From Streptomyces thermodiastaticus (lineage in GTDB: Bacteria; Actinomycetota; Actinomycetes; Streptomycetales; Streptomycetaceae), in contig NZ_BNBV01000027.1 in the NCBI RefSeq assembly GCF_014656135.1, positions 1 to 64,000 on the forward strand: DNA of 64,000 nt. The letters are read 5' to 3'. The notes under the pieces were generated by a model. It was not told where the DNA came from, did no database searches, and saw only the letters and a program-made list of their open reading frames with translations. How positions within the stretch are numbered: the stretch's first letter is position 1; each line of letters begins with the position of its first letter. Below, in pieces: positions 33,388-42,673 of the stretch. The translations under genes and the position numbers were made by a program.

Positions 33388-33666
33388 TCAGACCATCCCG
33401 CCGGCGACGGCGGGCAGGATCGTGACGTTGTCGCCGTCGGACAGCTTGGTGCCGATGCCGTCGAGGAAGCGGACGTCCTCGTCGTTCAGGTAGACGTTCA
33501 CGAAGCGCCGCAGCTGGTCGCCGTCGACGATGCGCGCCTTGATGCCCGGGTGCCGGGTCTCGAGGTCGTCGAACAGCTCGGCGAGGGTCTGCCCGTCGCC
33601 CTCCACCGCCTTCTGGCCGTCGGTGTACTGGCGGAGGATGGTCGGGATGCGGACCTCGATGGCCAT
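33388..33666 (-). CDS. cysO: MoaD/ThiS-family sulfur carrier (CysO)
   Basis: A 92-residue ubiquitin-like carrier. IPTILRQYTDGQK opens the fold and TILPAVAGGMV closes it. The functional C-terminus should be Gly-Gly, adenylated and converted to a thiocarboxylate that serves as sulfur donor for CysM. Here two residues (Met-Val) follow the Gly-Gly, so the protein must be trimmed before it can work. The JAMM protease encoded upstream (mec) is the obvious candidate. Transcribed mec, leader, cysO, cysM in order on the minus strand. Confidence 0.92.
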   Translation of the reverse strand: MAIEVRIPTILRQYTDGQKAVEGDGQTLAELFDDLETRHPGIKARIVDGDQLRRFVNVYLNDEDVRFLDGIGTKLSDGDNVTILPAVAGGMV

Positions 33667-33785
33667 GGCTCAGGGCTCCTGTCGGAAGAGTCGTCGGTTC
33701 GGTCAGGCGCGTGCCCGGGGCCGCCCGGGCCTTCGGCACCGCGGGAGCGCCGCGGCTCGCGGCCGCACGGCGGCAGCACCCTGCG

Positions 33786-33881
33786 TCAACACAGGGCGCT
33801 GTCCAGCCTGCACAGGTCGACGTGCAGCCGCGCCACGAGCAGGGTGCCCGGCGCCTTGTCGCTCACGTCGAGAAGAACCAT
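33786..33881 (-). CDS. Cysteine-ending leader peptide upstream of cysO-cysM
   Basis: A 31-codon ORF, ATG at 33881, ending RLHVDLCRLDSALC and stop. This C-terminal pattern (HVDLCR, then SA-C) is that of the small 'putative leader peptides' found before actinobacterial sulfur-assimilation genes. It probably senses cysteinyl-tRNA supply by ribosome stalling near the final Cys. It lies 119 bases before cysO and within the mec-cysO interval. Confidence 0.75.
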   Translation of the reverse strand: MVLLDVSDKAPGTLLVARLHVDLCRLDSALC

Positions 33882-33960
33882 GTTCACATCGTAACGATTC
33901 CCGGTTCGGGGCCCGGGATGTGGTCTCGTGATGTGAGCGGCGCTCGTTCGACAGGTGGGA

Positions 33961-34383
33961 TCAGTAGCTCTCGACGACCTTGACCTCTTCCTCCGTGACC
34001 TCGCCGTCCACGATGCGGAACGAGCGGAACTGGAACTCGCCGGCACCGTCGGTGTCCGCGGTGGAGACCAGCACGTAGTGCGCGCCCGGCTCGTTGGCGT
34101 AGGAGATGTCGGTGCGCGAGGGGTAGGCCTCGGTGGCGGTGTGCGAGTGGTAGATGACCACGGGCTCCTCGTCGCGGTCGTCCATCTCGCGGTAGAGCGT
34201 GAGCAGGTCCTGCGAGTCGAACTCGTAGAAGGTGGGCGAGCGCGCCGCGTTCAGCATGGGGATGAACCGCTCGGGGCGGCCGGATCCGACGGGACCGGCG
34301 ATCACACCGCACGCCTCGTCGGGGTGGTCCTTGCGGGCGTGGGCCACGATCTGGTCGTAGAGCGCCTGGGTGATGGTCAGCAT
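33961..34383 (-). CDS. mec: JAMM/Mov34 metalloprotease (Mec)
   Basis: A 140-residue JAB1/MPN zinc protease. The JAMM signature HSHTATEAYPSRTD (H-x-H-x10-D, about residues 80-93) is complete, with an upstream catalytic Glu in the DEACG region. By analogy with M. tuberculosis Mec it releases cysteine from CysO-cysteine, and here may also trim the extra residues from CysO. The ATG at 34383 (MLTITQ) is the natural start; the longer frame runs through a terminator hairpin. Confidence 0.92.
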   Translation of the reverse strand: MLTITQALYDQIVAHARKDHPDEACGVIAGPVGSGRPERFIPMLNAARSPTFYEFDSQDLLTLYREMDDRDEEPVVIYHSHTATEAYPSRTDISYANEPGAHYVLVSTADTDGAGEFQFRSFRIVDGEVTEEEVKVVESY

Positions 34384-34485
34384 GTCGGCCAGCATAAGCA
34401 GCCCCGAGGGGGCGGCGCGGGTGACGGGTTTCACGCCCCTCCGGCTCCGCGCAGCGCGGGTCCGGGCGCCGGGGGACGAAAAGAA

Positions 34486-34524
34486 CGGGCCGTTCCGTAC
34501 CGGTGCGTGGTACGGAACGGCCCG
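34486..34524 (-). terminator. Intrinsic terminator after the amino-acid permease
   Basis: A 16-bp perfect stem (CGGGCCGTTCCGTACC and complement) with a seven-base loop. Read on the minus strand it is followed by TCTTTTCGTCC. It separates the permease gene from mec. Confidence 0.88.
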
Positions 34525-34612
34525 GATGCCGGACGTCCTGAGCGGCAACGGGGGCGGGACGAGAAGCCCGCCTCCCGCTGGACGTCCTGGAAGGTGGCTC
34601 GGCGAAGGCGGC

Positions 34613-36034
34613 TCAGCGCTTGCGGAAGGCCGCCGCCTCCGGGTTGCGGGCGCGGAGCACCGCGTAGCCGACGCCCAGGATCACAGCCCACACGGGCGCG
34701 CAGTACAGCGAGATCCGGGCGTCCTTGTCGATGCCCATCAGCACGATCACCAGGGCGATGAAGGCGAGCGCGAAGGCGCTGGCGAGCACGCCGCCCGGGG
34801 CGCGGAAGTCCGAGCGGGGCAGCTCACCGCGGTCGGACTTGGCACGGTAGCGCATGTGGCTGATGAGGATCACGATCCAGGCCCACATGCCGGAGATGGT
34901 GGCGAAGGACACGACGTAGTCGAACGCCTTGCCCGGCCACTGGTAGTTGATCCACACGCCGACCAGCATCAGTGCGGCGGAGAACGTGGTGCCGATCAGC
35001 GGGGTGCCGCTGGGTGTCAGCCGGGTGAAGAACTTCGGGCCCTGGTTGTTCAGCGCCAGGTCGCGCAGCATGCGGCCGGTGGAGTACATGCCGGAGTTGC
35101 AGGAGGACAGCGCGGCGGTCAGGACGACGAAGTTGACGATGCCCGCGCCGGCGGCCAGGCCCATCTTCTGGAAGGCGGCGACGAAGGGGCTCACGCCGGG
35201 CTGGAAGGCCGTCCACGGCACGACCGACAGGATCATGATCAGGGCGCCCACGTAGAAGACGGCGATGCGCCAGGGCACGGTGTTGATCGCGCGGGGCAGC
35301 ACGGTCTTGGGGTCCTTCGACTCGCCGGCGGTCACACCGACCAGCTCGACGGCGAGGAAGGCGAACATCACCATCTGCAGGGTCATCAGCGACTCGCCGA
35401 CGCCGTGCGGGAAGAAGCCGCCCTGGTCCCACAGGTGCGTCAGGGAGGCGGTGTCACCGGCGTCGGAGAAGCCGATCGTGAGGATGCCGGCACAGATCAG
35501 GATCATGCCGATGATCGCGGTGACCTTGACCATGGAGAACCAGAACTCCAGCTCGCCGAAGAGCTTCACGGAGATCAGGTTGGCGCCGTAGAGCACGACG
35601 GTGAACACCAGGGCCGACAGCCACTGGGGGATGTCCCACCAGTACGTCATGTAGGAAGCGGCGGCGGTGACCTCGGTGATGCCGGTGACCACCCAGAACA
35701 GCCAGTAGGTCCATCCGGTCACGAAACCGGCGAAGGGACCGATGAACTCGCGGGCGTACTCCGAGAAGGAACCGGCAACCGGGCGGTACATCAGCAGTTC
35801 GCCGAGCGCCCGCATGATCAGGAAGATGACGAAGCCGGCGATGGCATAGGCCAGGATCAGACTGGGGCCGGCTTTGGATATGCCCTTGCCCGCGCCGAGG
35901 AACAGGCCGGTGCCGATGGCACCGCCGATGGCGATCATCTGGATCTGCCGGGCGCCGAGCCCGCGCTGATACCCCTCGCCGCCCTGTACGGCCTCGCTGC
36001 CGTCGCTGTGCTGTTCGACCTGCACGGAGGTCAT
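34613..36034 (-). CDS. APC-family amino acid permease
   Basis: A 473-residue, 12-helix amino acid:proton symporter of the AAT branch (GabP/AnsP/ProY-like). The family hallmark is at the start of helix 1, IGGAIGTGLFLGAG (about residue 34). GEFVGPFAGFVTGWTYW-like sequence (EFIGPFAGFVTGWTYW) comes after helix 3. The substrate is not determinable; GABA, asparagine or proline are candidates. It stands alone, with a terminator downstream and about 390 bases of non-coding DNA upstream. Confidence 0.92.
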   Translation of the reverse strand: MTSVQVEQHSDGSEAVQGGEGYQRGLGARQIQMIAIGGAIGTGLFLGAGKGISKAGPSLILAYAIAGFVIFLIMRALGELLMYRPVAGSFSEYAREFIGPFAGFVTGWTYWLFWVVTGITEVTAAASYMTYWWDIPQWLSALVFTVVLYGANLISVKLFGELEFWFSMVKVTAIIGMILICAGILTIGFSDAGDTASLTHLWDQGGFFPHGVGESLMTLQMVMFAFLAVELVGVTAGESKDPKTVLPRAINTVPWRIAVFYVGALIMILSVVPWTAFQPGVSPFVAAFQKMGLAAGAGIVNFVVLTAALSSCNSGMYSTGRMLRDLALNNQGPKFFTRLTPSGTPLIGTTFSAALMLVGVWINYQWPGKAFDYVVSFATISGMWAWIVILISHMRYRAKSDRGELPRSDFRAPGGVLASAFALAFIALVIVLMGIDKDARISLYCAPVWAVILGVGYAVLRARNPEAAAFRKR

Positions 36035-36426
36035 ATGTGGTGCGCCTTTCTCCATGCCGATCCGGACCTTCGACGTCGGCCGCGGATCGGGTCTCGATCC
36101 CCCCGGAACTGGATGGAGCTGTGCCTGCCGACGGTCGTCGACTTGGTGGCGCACCCGGCGGAGCATGGGTGGTGTCCGCCGGGCGGTCGTGAAGATGTAT
36201 CACGGCCGCAACAGAGATCACACCCGTGGCCTGTGACCGATCACACAGGCATACCGACCCAAATGCCACCGGACTGCGGCATTTGGGGGCACCTCGGTAA
36301 TAGGATCGTTATGCGAAATTGAGGGTCCTCTGAGCGAACACTTGACAGACAGGTCCGCCAAGAGCGCCCGGAGCGGGAGGAAGCGGATCTTCCGGCCTCC
36401 GGCCGGTCACGGGCACGAGACCCCGG
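36035..36426. promoter_or_regulatory. Non-coding region upstream of the permease, with a hairpin
   Basis: 392 bases without a gene. It includes a nine-bp inverted repeat CCAAATGCC/GGCATTTGG at 36259-36286 with a ten-base loop, in a locally AT-richer stretch (about 36200-36350). It may hold the permease promoter and an operator; I cannot name a regulator. Confidence 0.4.
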
Positions 36427-37035
36427 TCAGGGCATGAGGGTGGCGACCAGGGACTCCTGCAGCCCGCCCAGCCACAGGTAGGCCATCACCAACGGCTTGC
36501 GCGGGTCCTCGTCCGGCAGCCGGTACAGCTCGTCGGCCTCGTCCTCGTCGGTGATCTCCAGCCGGGCGCCGAGCGCCAGGCGCAGGTCGTTCAGCGCACC
36601 CAGCCAGCACCGGGACTGCTCGGGCGACAGCTTCAGCGTGGCCGGGCCCGCGCCCGCGGCGGACGACAGCTCGTCCAGCGTGCGGACCACCGCCAGCGCG
36701 TTCTCCCGCTTCCCGGCGCGCAGGTCGTTCTCGGTGTACCGGCGGAACTCGGCGGAGCGGGCGCGCTGCTCGGCGGCCTCCTGCGCACCGGGCGGCGTGC
36801 CCGCGGGGTCGCCGTAGGCGTCCGGGAAGAGGCGTTTGAGCACCGGGTCGGAGGGTGGTTCGCTGGGACCCTCGGCGAACAGTTCGGCCAGCGGGTCGGC
36901 TCCGCTGTCCTCGGCTGGGCCGGGGCCGATCAGCTCCAGCAGCTGCACCGTCAGGGAGCGGATGATGGAGATCTCGACGGTGTCGAGGGCGACGGCCGCG
37001 CCGCCGTCGGGGAGCGGTTCGAAGTATCCAGGCAT
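36427..37035 (-). CDS. DUF2017 family protein
   Basis: A 202-residue actinobacterial protein of unknown function, mainly helical. VEISIIRSLTVQLLELIG lies at the N-terminus and SRCWLGALNDLRLALGARL near residue 150. It sits directly downstream of clpS on the same strand, an arrangement I remember as conserved in actinobacteria, so a link to the ClpS/ClpCP degradation pathway is possible but unproven. Confidence 0.85.
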   Translation of the reverse strand: MPGYFEPLPDGGAAVALDTVEISIIRSLTVQLLELIGPGPAEDSGADPLAELFAEGPSEPPSDPVLKRLFPDAYGDPAGTPPGAQEAAEQRARSAEFRRYTENDLRAGKRENALAVVRTLDELSSAAGAGPATLKLSPEQSRCWLGALNDLRLALGARLEITDEDEADELYRLPDEDPRKPLVMAYLWLGGLQESLVATLMP

Positions 37036-37120
37036 GAAAAGGGTTCGCTGCTTCCGGTCCGTCCGAAGGTGGGCTGCTCGGCTGGGTGCGGTGAGGGGTG
37101 CCCTCGAACGAGGGGTTCCC

Positions 37121-37438
37121 TCACCTGCGGTCCTGCTGCAGGGTGGCCCACAGACCGTAGCCGTGCATGGCCTGCACGTCCCGCTCCATCTCCTCGCGGG
37201 TACCGCTGGAGACGACCGCCCGGCCCTTGTGGTGGACGTCGAGCATGAGCTTGGTGGCCTTGTCCTTGGTGTAGCCGAAGTACGTCTGGAAGACGTACGT
37301 GACGTAGCTCATGAGGTTGACCGGGTCGTTGTGCACGATCGTCACCCAGGGGACGTCCGGCTCGGGTACGGCGTCGACCTCTTGCGCCGACTCGGTCTTC
37401 TCGATCTCGATGGGTGCGGCTGCCGTCACATGGCCCAT
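37121..37438 (-). CDS. clpS: ClpS, Clp protease adaptor for N-degron substrates
   Basis: A 105-residue adaptor that delivers proteins with destabilising N-termini to ClpAP/ClpCP. The conserved core is VTIVHNDPVNLMSYVTYVFQ, holding the Asn-Asp of the N-degron pocket, followed by KLMLDVHHKGRAVV. The ATG at 37438 has GGTGG four bases before it; a GTG three codons on is an alternative. It is divergent from pncB. Confidence 0.95.
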   Translation of the reverse strand: MGHVTAAAPIEIEKTESAQEVDAVPEPDVPWVTIVHNDPVNLMSYVTYVFQTYFGYTKDKATKLMLDVHHKGRAVVSSGTREEMERDVQAMHGYGLWATLQQDRR

Positions 37439-37613
37439 GCTGCCACCACAGGGGGGTAGGAGCACAAACGGGCGGGCGGTGGCCGGGTGAAGAGGCCGGA
37501 CATTTCCGCCGAAGCGGCCGGAGACGCCCGCCGTTCACCAGGCGCGACCGCCCACGGGACGTGAAGAGACCCACAATCGTCAGAATGACGAAATGGGGGT
37601 AGCATCGGGCATC

Positions 37614-38960
37614 ATGAACACAGCGGACCTTGGGCTGCCGGTGGACGTTCCCTCGACGGCGCTCTTCACCGACCACTACGAGCTGACGATGCTGCAGGCC
37701 GCCCTGAAGGCCGGGACGGCCGAGCGGCGCAGCGTCTTCGAGGTCTTCACCCGGCGGCTGCCGAACGGGCGCCGCTACGGCGTCGTGGCCGGCACCGGGC
37801 GGGTGCTGGACGCGGTGGAGAACTTCCGCTTCGACGCGGGCGTCCTCGACTTCCTGCGCGAGCGCCGGATCGTGGACGAGCCGACGCTGCGATGGCTCGC
37901 CGACTACCGCTTCACCGGGGACATCTGGGGCTACCCCGAGGGCGAGGTGTACTTCCCGGGTTCGCCGATCATGCGGGTGGAGGGCTCCTTCGGCGAGTGC
38001 GTGCTGCTGGAGACCGTGATCCTGTCGATCCTCAACCACGACTCGGCGATCGCGGCCGCCGCCTCCCGGATGTCCTCGGCCGCCGGGGACCGTCCGCTGA
38101 TCGAGATGGGTGCCCGCCGCACCCACGAGCTGGCCGCGGTCGCCGCCTCCCGCGCCGCCTACGTCGGCGGTTTCGCCAGCACTTCCGACCTGGCCGCCGG
38201 CTTCCGCTACAACATCCCCACCGTCGGCACCTCCGCCCACGCCTTCACCCTGCTGCACGACAGCGAGCGGGACGCCTTCCGGGCCCAGGTGGCCTCCCTC
38301 GGCCGGGACACCACCCTGCTGGTGGACACCTACGACGTCGCCGAGGCGGTGCGCACCGCCGTGGAGGTCGCCGGTCCGGAGCTGGGCGCGGTGCGCATCG
38401 ACTCCGGCGACCTGCTGCTGGTGGCCCACCGGGTGCGCCAGCAGCTGGACGAGCTGGGCGCCAGGGACACGAAGATCGTGGTGACCTCGGACCTGGACGA
38501 GTACGCCATCGCCTCGCTGGCGGCGGCCCCCGTGGACGCCTACGGCGTGGGCACCCAGCTGGTCACCGGCTCCGGCCACCCGACCTGCTCCATGGTCTAC
38601 AAGCTGGTGGCCCGCGCCGAGTCCGCCGACCCGCGGGCGCCGCTGAAGCCGGTGGCGAAGCGGTCCACCGGCGGCAAGTTCTCCCTGGGCGGCCGCAAGT
38701 GGGCGGCGCGGCGGCTGGACAAGGACGGGATCGCCGAGGCCGAGGTGGTGGGCACCGGCGAGGTGCCGGCCGAGCTGGTCGACCGCCAGCTGCTGGTGCA
38801 GCTGGTCAAGGCCGGCGAGGTGACCGGCCGCGAGCCGCTGGACGTGGCCCGTGCCCGGCACCAGGCGGCCCGCGCCAATCTGCCGCTGTCGGCGATCCAG
38901 CTCTCCCGCGGGGAACCCGTCATTCCGACCGAGTACGTGCAGGGGCGCCCGGGTTGCTGA
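37614..38960 (+). CDS. pncB: Nicotinate phosphoribosyltransferase
   Basis: A 448-residue enzyme that makes nicotinate mononucleotide from nicotinate and PRPP, the entry step of the Preiss-Handler NAD salvage route. TDHYELTML near the N-terminus and EMGARRTHELAAVAASRAAY in the middle (phosphate/PRPP site) are diagnostic. RIDSGDL and GTQLVTG follow in the barrel. The ATG at 37614 fits the family. The nicotinamidase gene follows 84 bases downstream, so one transcript can supply both salvage steps. Confidence 0.95.
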   Translation: MNTADLGLPVDVPSTALFTDHYELTMLQAALKAGTAERRSVFEVFTRRLPNGRRYGVVAGTGRVLDAVENFRFDAGVLDFLRERRIVDEPTLRWLADYRFTGDIWGYPEGEVYFPGSPIMRVEGSFGECVLLETVILSILNHDSAIAAAASRMSSAAGDRPLIEMGARRTHELAAVAASRAAYVGGFASTSDLAAGFRYNIPTVGTSAHAFTLLHDSERDAFRAQVASLGRDTTLLVDTYDVAEAVRTAVEVAGPELGAVRIDSGDLLLVAHRVRQQLDELGARDTKIVVTSDLDEYAIASLAAAPVDAYGVGTQLVTGSGHPTCSMVYKLVARAESADPRAPLKPVAKRSTGGKFSLGGRKWAARRLDKDGIAEAEVVGTGEVPAELVDRQLLVQLVKAGEVTGREPLDVARARHQAARANLPLSAIQLSRGEPVIPTEYVQGRPGC

Positions 38961-39044
38961 AGCGCGTGCCCTCCGCGCCCGTGCCACCCGCGGCCCGCCG
39001 CCCGCCGCATCCGCCCACCGACCGACAGCCGAAGGAACACCCCC

Positions 39045-39638
39045 ATGCGCCGTGCCCTCATCGTCGTCGACGTGCAGAACGACTTCTGCGAAGGAGGCAG
39101 CCTCGCGGTGGCCGGCGGTGCCGACGTGGCCGCCGGGATCACCGAGCTGATCGGCCAGGCCCCGGCCGGCTACCGGCACGTGGTGGCCACCCGGGACCGC
39201 CACATCGCTCCGGGCGGGCACTTCGCCGAGGACCCCGACTACGTCCACACCTGGCCGGCGCACTGCGTCGCGGGCACCGAGGGCGTGGGCTTCCACCCGA
39301 ACTTCGCCCCGGCCGTCGCCTCCGGCGCGATCGACGCCGTGTTCGACAAGGGCGCCTACGAGGCCGCCTACAGCGGTTTCGAGGGCCGCGAGGAGAACGG
39401 CGTGCCGCTGGCCGACTGGCTGAGAGGGCGGAGCATCGACGAGGTGGACGTGGTCGGGATCGCCACGGACCACTGTGTGCGGGCCACCGCCCTGGACGCG
39501 GTCCGGGAAGGTTTCCGCACCCGGGTGCTGCTGGACCTGACCGCCGGGGTGGCCCGGGAGACCACCGAGAAGGCGCTCGAGGAGATGCGCGAGGCCGGCG
39601 TGCGGCTCACCGGGAAGCCGGTCGTCGTCGAGGGCTGA
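39045..39638 (+). CDS. pncA: Nicotinamidase (isochorismatase-family hydrolase)
   Basis: A 197-residue nicotinamide deamidase yielding nicotinate for the preceding pncB enzyme. The catalytic triad is visible: Asp in VVDVQNDF (about 10), Lys in VFDKGAY (about 102) and Cys in ATDHCVRAT (about 146). The metal site DRHIAPGGHF lies near residue 51. AAGGAA precedes the ATG. Confidence 0.94.
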   Translation: MRRALIVVDVQNDFCEGGSLAVAGGADVAAGITELIGQAPAGYRHVVATRDRHIAPGGHFAEDPDYVHTWPAHCVAGTEGVGFHPNFAPAVASGAIDAVFDKGAYEAAYSGFEGREENGVPLADWLRGRSIDEVDVVGIATDHCVRATALDAVREGFRTRVLLDLTAGVARETTEKALEEMREAGVRLTGKPVVVEG

Positions 39639-39844
39639 GATCTCCCTTCGGCCGGCGGCCGGGATCGCCCGCCGAGATTTCCTGTTCCGTCCGTACCGGC
39701 GTGCTCAGCGACGCCGAGCAGCATCTGCTGCGCGAGGGGCTGACCCGGCTGACCTGGGATGCTCCAGGGGCCGACGAGGGCCGTCGGGCGAGCCCGGAGC
39801 GGCCCGAGCCGGGTCACGAGAAGCCGACGCCGTCACCGGGGTGG

Positions 39845-40189
39845 CTACCGCCTGACGGCCACCGGGCGGCCGAGGAGGGCGCGGATGGGGTGCCACAGTT
39901 CCATGGCCGGCTCGGGGCCGCCGACGCTGCCGGCGGGCGCGGTGCGCCAGACCAGGCCGTCGGGGTGGTGCAGGACCGCGGTCACCTCGTCGGGGGTGGG
40001 CGGCGCGGCATTGCCGCGCAGGTAGACCGAGCGCAGTCCCAGGTTGCGCAGCCTCGTCAGGGCCCGTGCGCGGTTCCGGGCGTGCACCAGGACCCGGACC
40101 TGGCCGATGCCGTCGGGAACGGTGCCGGGCAGGTTCAGGGCCACCACGACGGTGCCGTTCGGAAGCTTGCAGAACCCTCCTGCGGCCAT
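39845..40189 (-). CDS. Conserved hypothetical protein
   Basis: A 114-residue soluble protein. The first half is a beta-alpha unit (LPNGTVVVALNLPG, then RVLVHARNRARALTRLRNLG). The second half includes PPTPDEVTAVLHHPDGLVWR. I do not recognise the family. It stands alone after pncA, on the opposite strand; 39639-39844 before it shows nothing. Confidence 0.6.
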   Translation of the reverse strand: MAAGGFCKLPNGTVVVALNLPGTVPDGIGQVRVLVHARNRARALTRLRNLGLRSVYLRGNAAPPTPDEVTAVLHHPDGLVWRTAPAGSVGGPEPAMELWHPIRALLGRPVAVRR

Positions 40190-40251
40190 GCGCTCACTTC
40201 CCTGTCCCGCTCGGTGTCAATAAGGAAACCACGCAGGCACTTAAACACGAT

Positions 40252-40281
40252 CGGCGGCAACCCGCCAGAGGGTTGCCGCCG
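40252..40281 (-). terminator. Terminator after the M6 protease gene
   Basis: A 12-bp stem CGGCGGCAACCC/GGGTTGCCGCCG with a six-base loop, 29 bases beyond the stop codon on the minus strand. Confidence 0.8.
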
Positions 40282-40309
40282 AAGCGCGTCTGACCTGCGG
40301 TTCTACCCG

Positions 40310-42673
40310 TTACTTGGTCGCGGGACCGACTTCCAGCTCGATGGTGGAGCCGTCGGAGGCCTCCTTGGTGATCTCGATCCGGGTGTTGGTGTCAGTGATC
40401 TTGACACTGCCGGTCGGGTTCGCCGGGTCGTAGTAGGTGCTGGTGTGGTCGTTGAACACCGGCACCCCCTTCGTCGGCTTGATCTTGGTGGCGACGTCGT
40501 TCTTGTGCAGGGTGAAGCCGTCGGTGCGGGCGTGGGTGAAGGTGGCGTCGAAGGCCTGGATGCGGTTGCGCATCAGCGTGCCGTCCGACCACTTCAGCGC
40601 CGTCGGGTGGGCGTCGACGGGAAGGATCAGGCCCGTGCCCGGGTGGACGCTGGTGTTGTTGTCCAGCTGGGAGGTGTCCCACTTCCAGATCAGCAGGCCG
40701 TTCTGGTACGCGTAGTGCTCCACCCAGTCCGGGCGCACGGCCGAGCCGAAGTTGTACGGGCCGGTCTTCAGCGTGGTGTCGTACGACACGTACTGCCGGT
40801 TCTCGGCGATGTAATACTGCGCGTAGTCCTTGGTGAAGGACGCGCCGATCCGGCTGAAGCCGTTCGCCGTCCAGGCGTCGTCCGCGCTCTCCGCGTCGTC
40901 GGCGAAGAGGGTCTCGCCGTCCGCGGTCACGGTGATCTCGTCGGCCGCGAAGCCCTTCTGGGCCACGCCGCCGTCGGTCTGGTAGCGGAAGCGGAGCTGG
41001 ATCTTCTGGCCGGCGTAGGCGTCCAGCGGGTACGACAGCTTTTCGTAGCCCTCGATGGAACCGGTCAGGGCCGGCTTGTCGCTGCCGTCACGCGGGATCG
41101 GCTGACCGTCGACCGTGCCGTCCAGGGCGGTCCAGTTGGCGCCGCCGTCGGTGGACACCTCGGTGTAGAGGAAGTCGTAGTTGGCCTCGATGTCGTACCA
41201 GCCGTCGAGGGTGAGGGTGGCCGACTTCTTGCCGGTGAGGTCCACGGTCCGGGTCAGCGTGTTCTTCAGGTCGTCGCCGCTGCCGCTCCACCACTGGGTG
41301 GCGCCCTGCGCCGGGGTGACGACCTCGGTGGTGACCGCCTTGTCGGGCAGCGAGACCACCAGCGCCTGCTTGTACTTGGTGTTGTACTCGGCCAGGCCCA
41401 GCTTGTGCCAGGAGTTCACACCGGCCTTGGCGGTGTCGTAGTTCAGCCAGCCCAGCTGCAGCTTGTCCCAGGCGTTCATGTCGCCGGGCAGGTCGCCGAT
41501 GGCCTCCTTGCCACGGCCCAGCCAGGAGCCGGAGGACATCAGGGTCCAGAAGGCGGTGGAGTTCTCGCCGCCGGCGGTGTCGTACTCGTCGGGCAGGCCG
41601 AGGTCGTGGCCGTACTCGTGGGCGAAGACGCCGAGCCCGCCGTTCTCCGGCTGCATGGTGTAGTCGCCGACCCAGATGCCGGTGTCGCCGATCTGCGTGC
41701 CGCCGAGCTTGTTGAAGTCGGGGCCGGTGGCGCCGGCGTCGGTGCCGTAGGCGTACCAGCGGTGCGCCCAGATGGCGTCGGTGCCCTGCGCGCCGCCGCC
41801 CGCGGACTCGTCCTCGCCGGCGTGCACGATCTGGAAGTGGTCGATGTAGCCGTCGGGCTCGTTGAAGTCGCCGTCGCCGTCGTAGTCGTAGCGGTCCCAC
41901 TGGTCGTACTGGGCCAGGTCCGCCTTGATGTCGGCGTCGGTGCGGCCCGCCGCCTTCTGGTCGGCGACCCAGGCGTTCAGGCCGTCGCGGACCAGGTCCC
42001 AGGCGGTGGCGCAGGTGGTGGAGCCGCAGGCGTTGTTGCCGTAACGGGCCTCGTTGTAGGGCACCTTGACCCAGTCGGTGACCTCGCCGTCGACCGAGTA
42101 GCGGCCCGAGGACTGCTTCTCGTAGTACTTCTTCAGCGACTCGGTGCTCTTGCCCGTGCCGAAGTACAGGTCCTGGTAGTGCTTCTGGTCGTAGTCGGCC
42201 TGCCAGTCCGTGGAGTTGTCCTTGGACCGGTCCGGCTCCGCGATCTGGTTGTGCAGCGGGCCGGGGGTGCCGCCGTACTTGGCGTCCGTCTGGTCGCCGA
42301 ACTCGACCAGGATGGTGAAGATCTTGTCGGTCTTCTCCCGGCTCAGCTCGACGTACTTGGTGTCGCCCTTCTTCTTGCCCTTCAGGCCGACGACCTTGGA
42401 CCCGTGCCGCTCCTGCACCTTGGTCCTGCCGGTGATGAGCTGGTTCAACGCCTCCTGGCGCTGGGCCCTCTGAGTCCTGCTCAGCGGGCCGTCCAGGTCG
42501 TGCGGGTGCTGCTCGACCGGTGCGGGGTCGTGCCGGTCGACGGTGGCGGGCGCGGTGGCGGAGCCGCCGGTGGTGGCCGCCTCGGCGACGGCGAACGTCG
42601 AGAACGTGGCGGTGGCCGCGGCGAGCGCGACACCGATCGCCGCTGCTCTGAATGTCCAGGGTCTACTGGTCAC
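40310..42673 (-). CDS. Secreted M6-family metalloprotease (immune inhibitor A-like)
   Basis: About 787 residues from the GTG at 42673, which has GGAGG seven bases before it. A Sec signal peptide (TSRPWTFRAAAIGVALAAA, then cleavage near VAEA) leads to a propeptide. A zinc protease domain with HEYGHDLGLPDEYD (about residue 380) supplies the HExxH helix and third ligand region. C-terminal beta-sandwich regions follow, with repeated Asp/Gly calcium-type loops. It should be an extracellular protease, perhaps tied to development or nutrient scavenging. Confidence 0.92.
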   Translation of the reverse strand: MTSRPWTFRAAAIGVALAAATATFSTFAVAEAATTGGSATAPATVDRHDPAPVEQHPHDLDGPLSRTQRAQRQEALNQLITGRTKVQERHGSKVVGLKGKKKGDTKYVELSREKTDKIFTILVEFGDQTDAKYGGTPGPLHNQIAEPDRSKDNSTDWQADYDQKHYQDLYFGTGKSTESLKKYYEKQSSGRYSVDGEVTDWVKVPYNEARYGNNACGSTTCATAWDLVRDGLNAWVADQKAAGRTDADIKADLAQYDQWDRYDYDGDGDFNEPDGYIDHFQIVHAGEDESAGGGAQGTDAIWAHRWYAYGTDAGATGPDFNKLGGTQIGDTGIWVGDYTMQPENGGLGVFAHEYGHDLGLPDEYDTAGGENSTAFWTLMSSGSWLGRGKEAIGDLPGDMNAWDKLQLGWLNYDTAKAGVNSWHKLGLAEYNTKYKQALVVSLPDKAVTTEVVTPAQGATQWWSGSGDDLKNTLTRTVDLTGKKSATLTLDGWYDIEANYDFLYTEVSTDGGANWTALDGTVDGQPIPRDGSDKPALTGSIEGYEKLSYPLDAYAGQKIQLRFRYQTDGGVAQKGFAADEITVTADGETLFADDAESADDAWTANGFSRIGASFTKDYAQYYIAENRQYVSYDTTLKTGPYNFGSAVRPDWVEHYAYQNGLLIWKWDTSQLDNNTSVHPGTGLILPVDAHPTALKWSDGTLMRNRIQAFDATFTHARTDGFTLHKNDVATKIKPTKGVPVFNDHTSTYYDPANPTGSVKITDTNTRIEITKEASDGSTIELEVGPATK

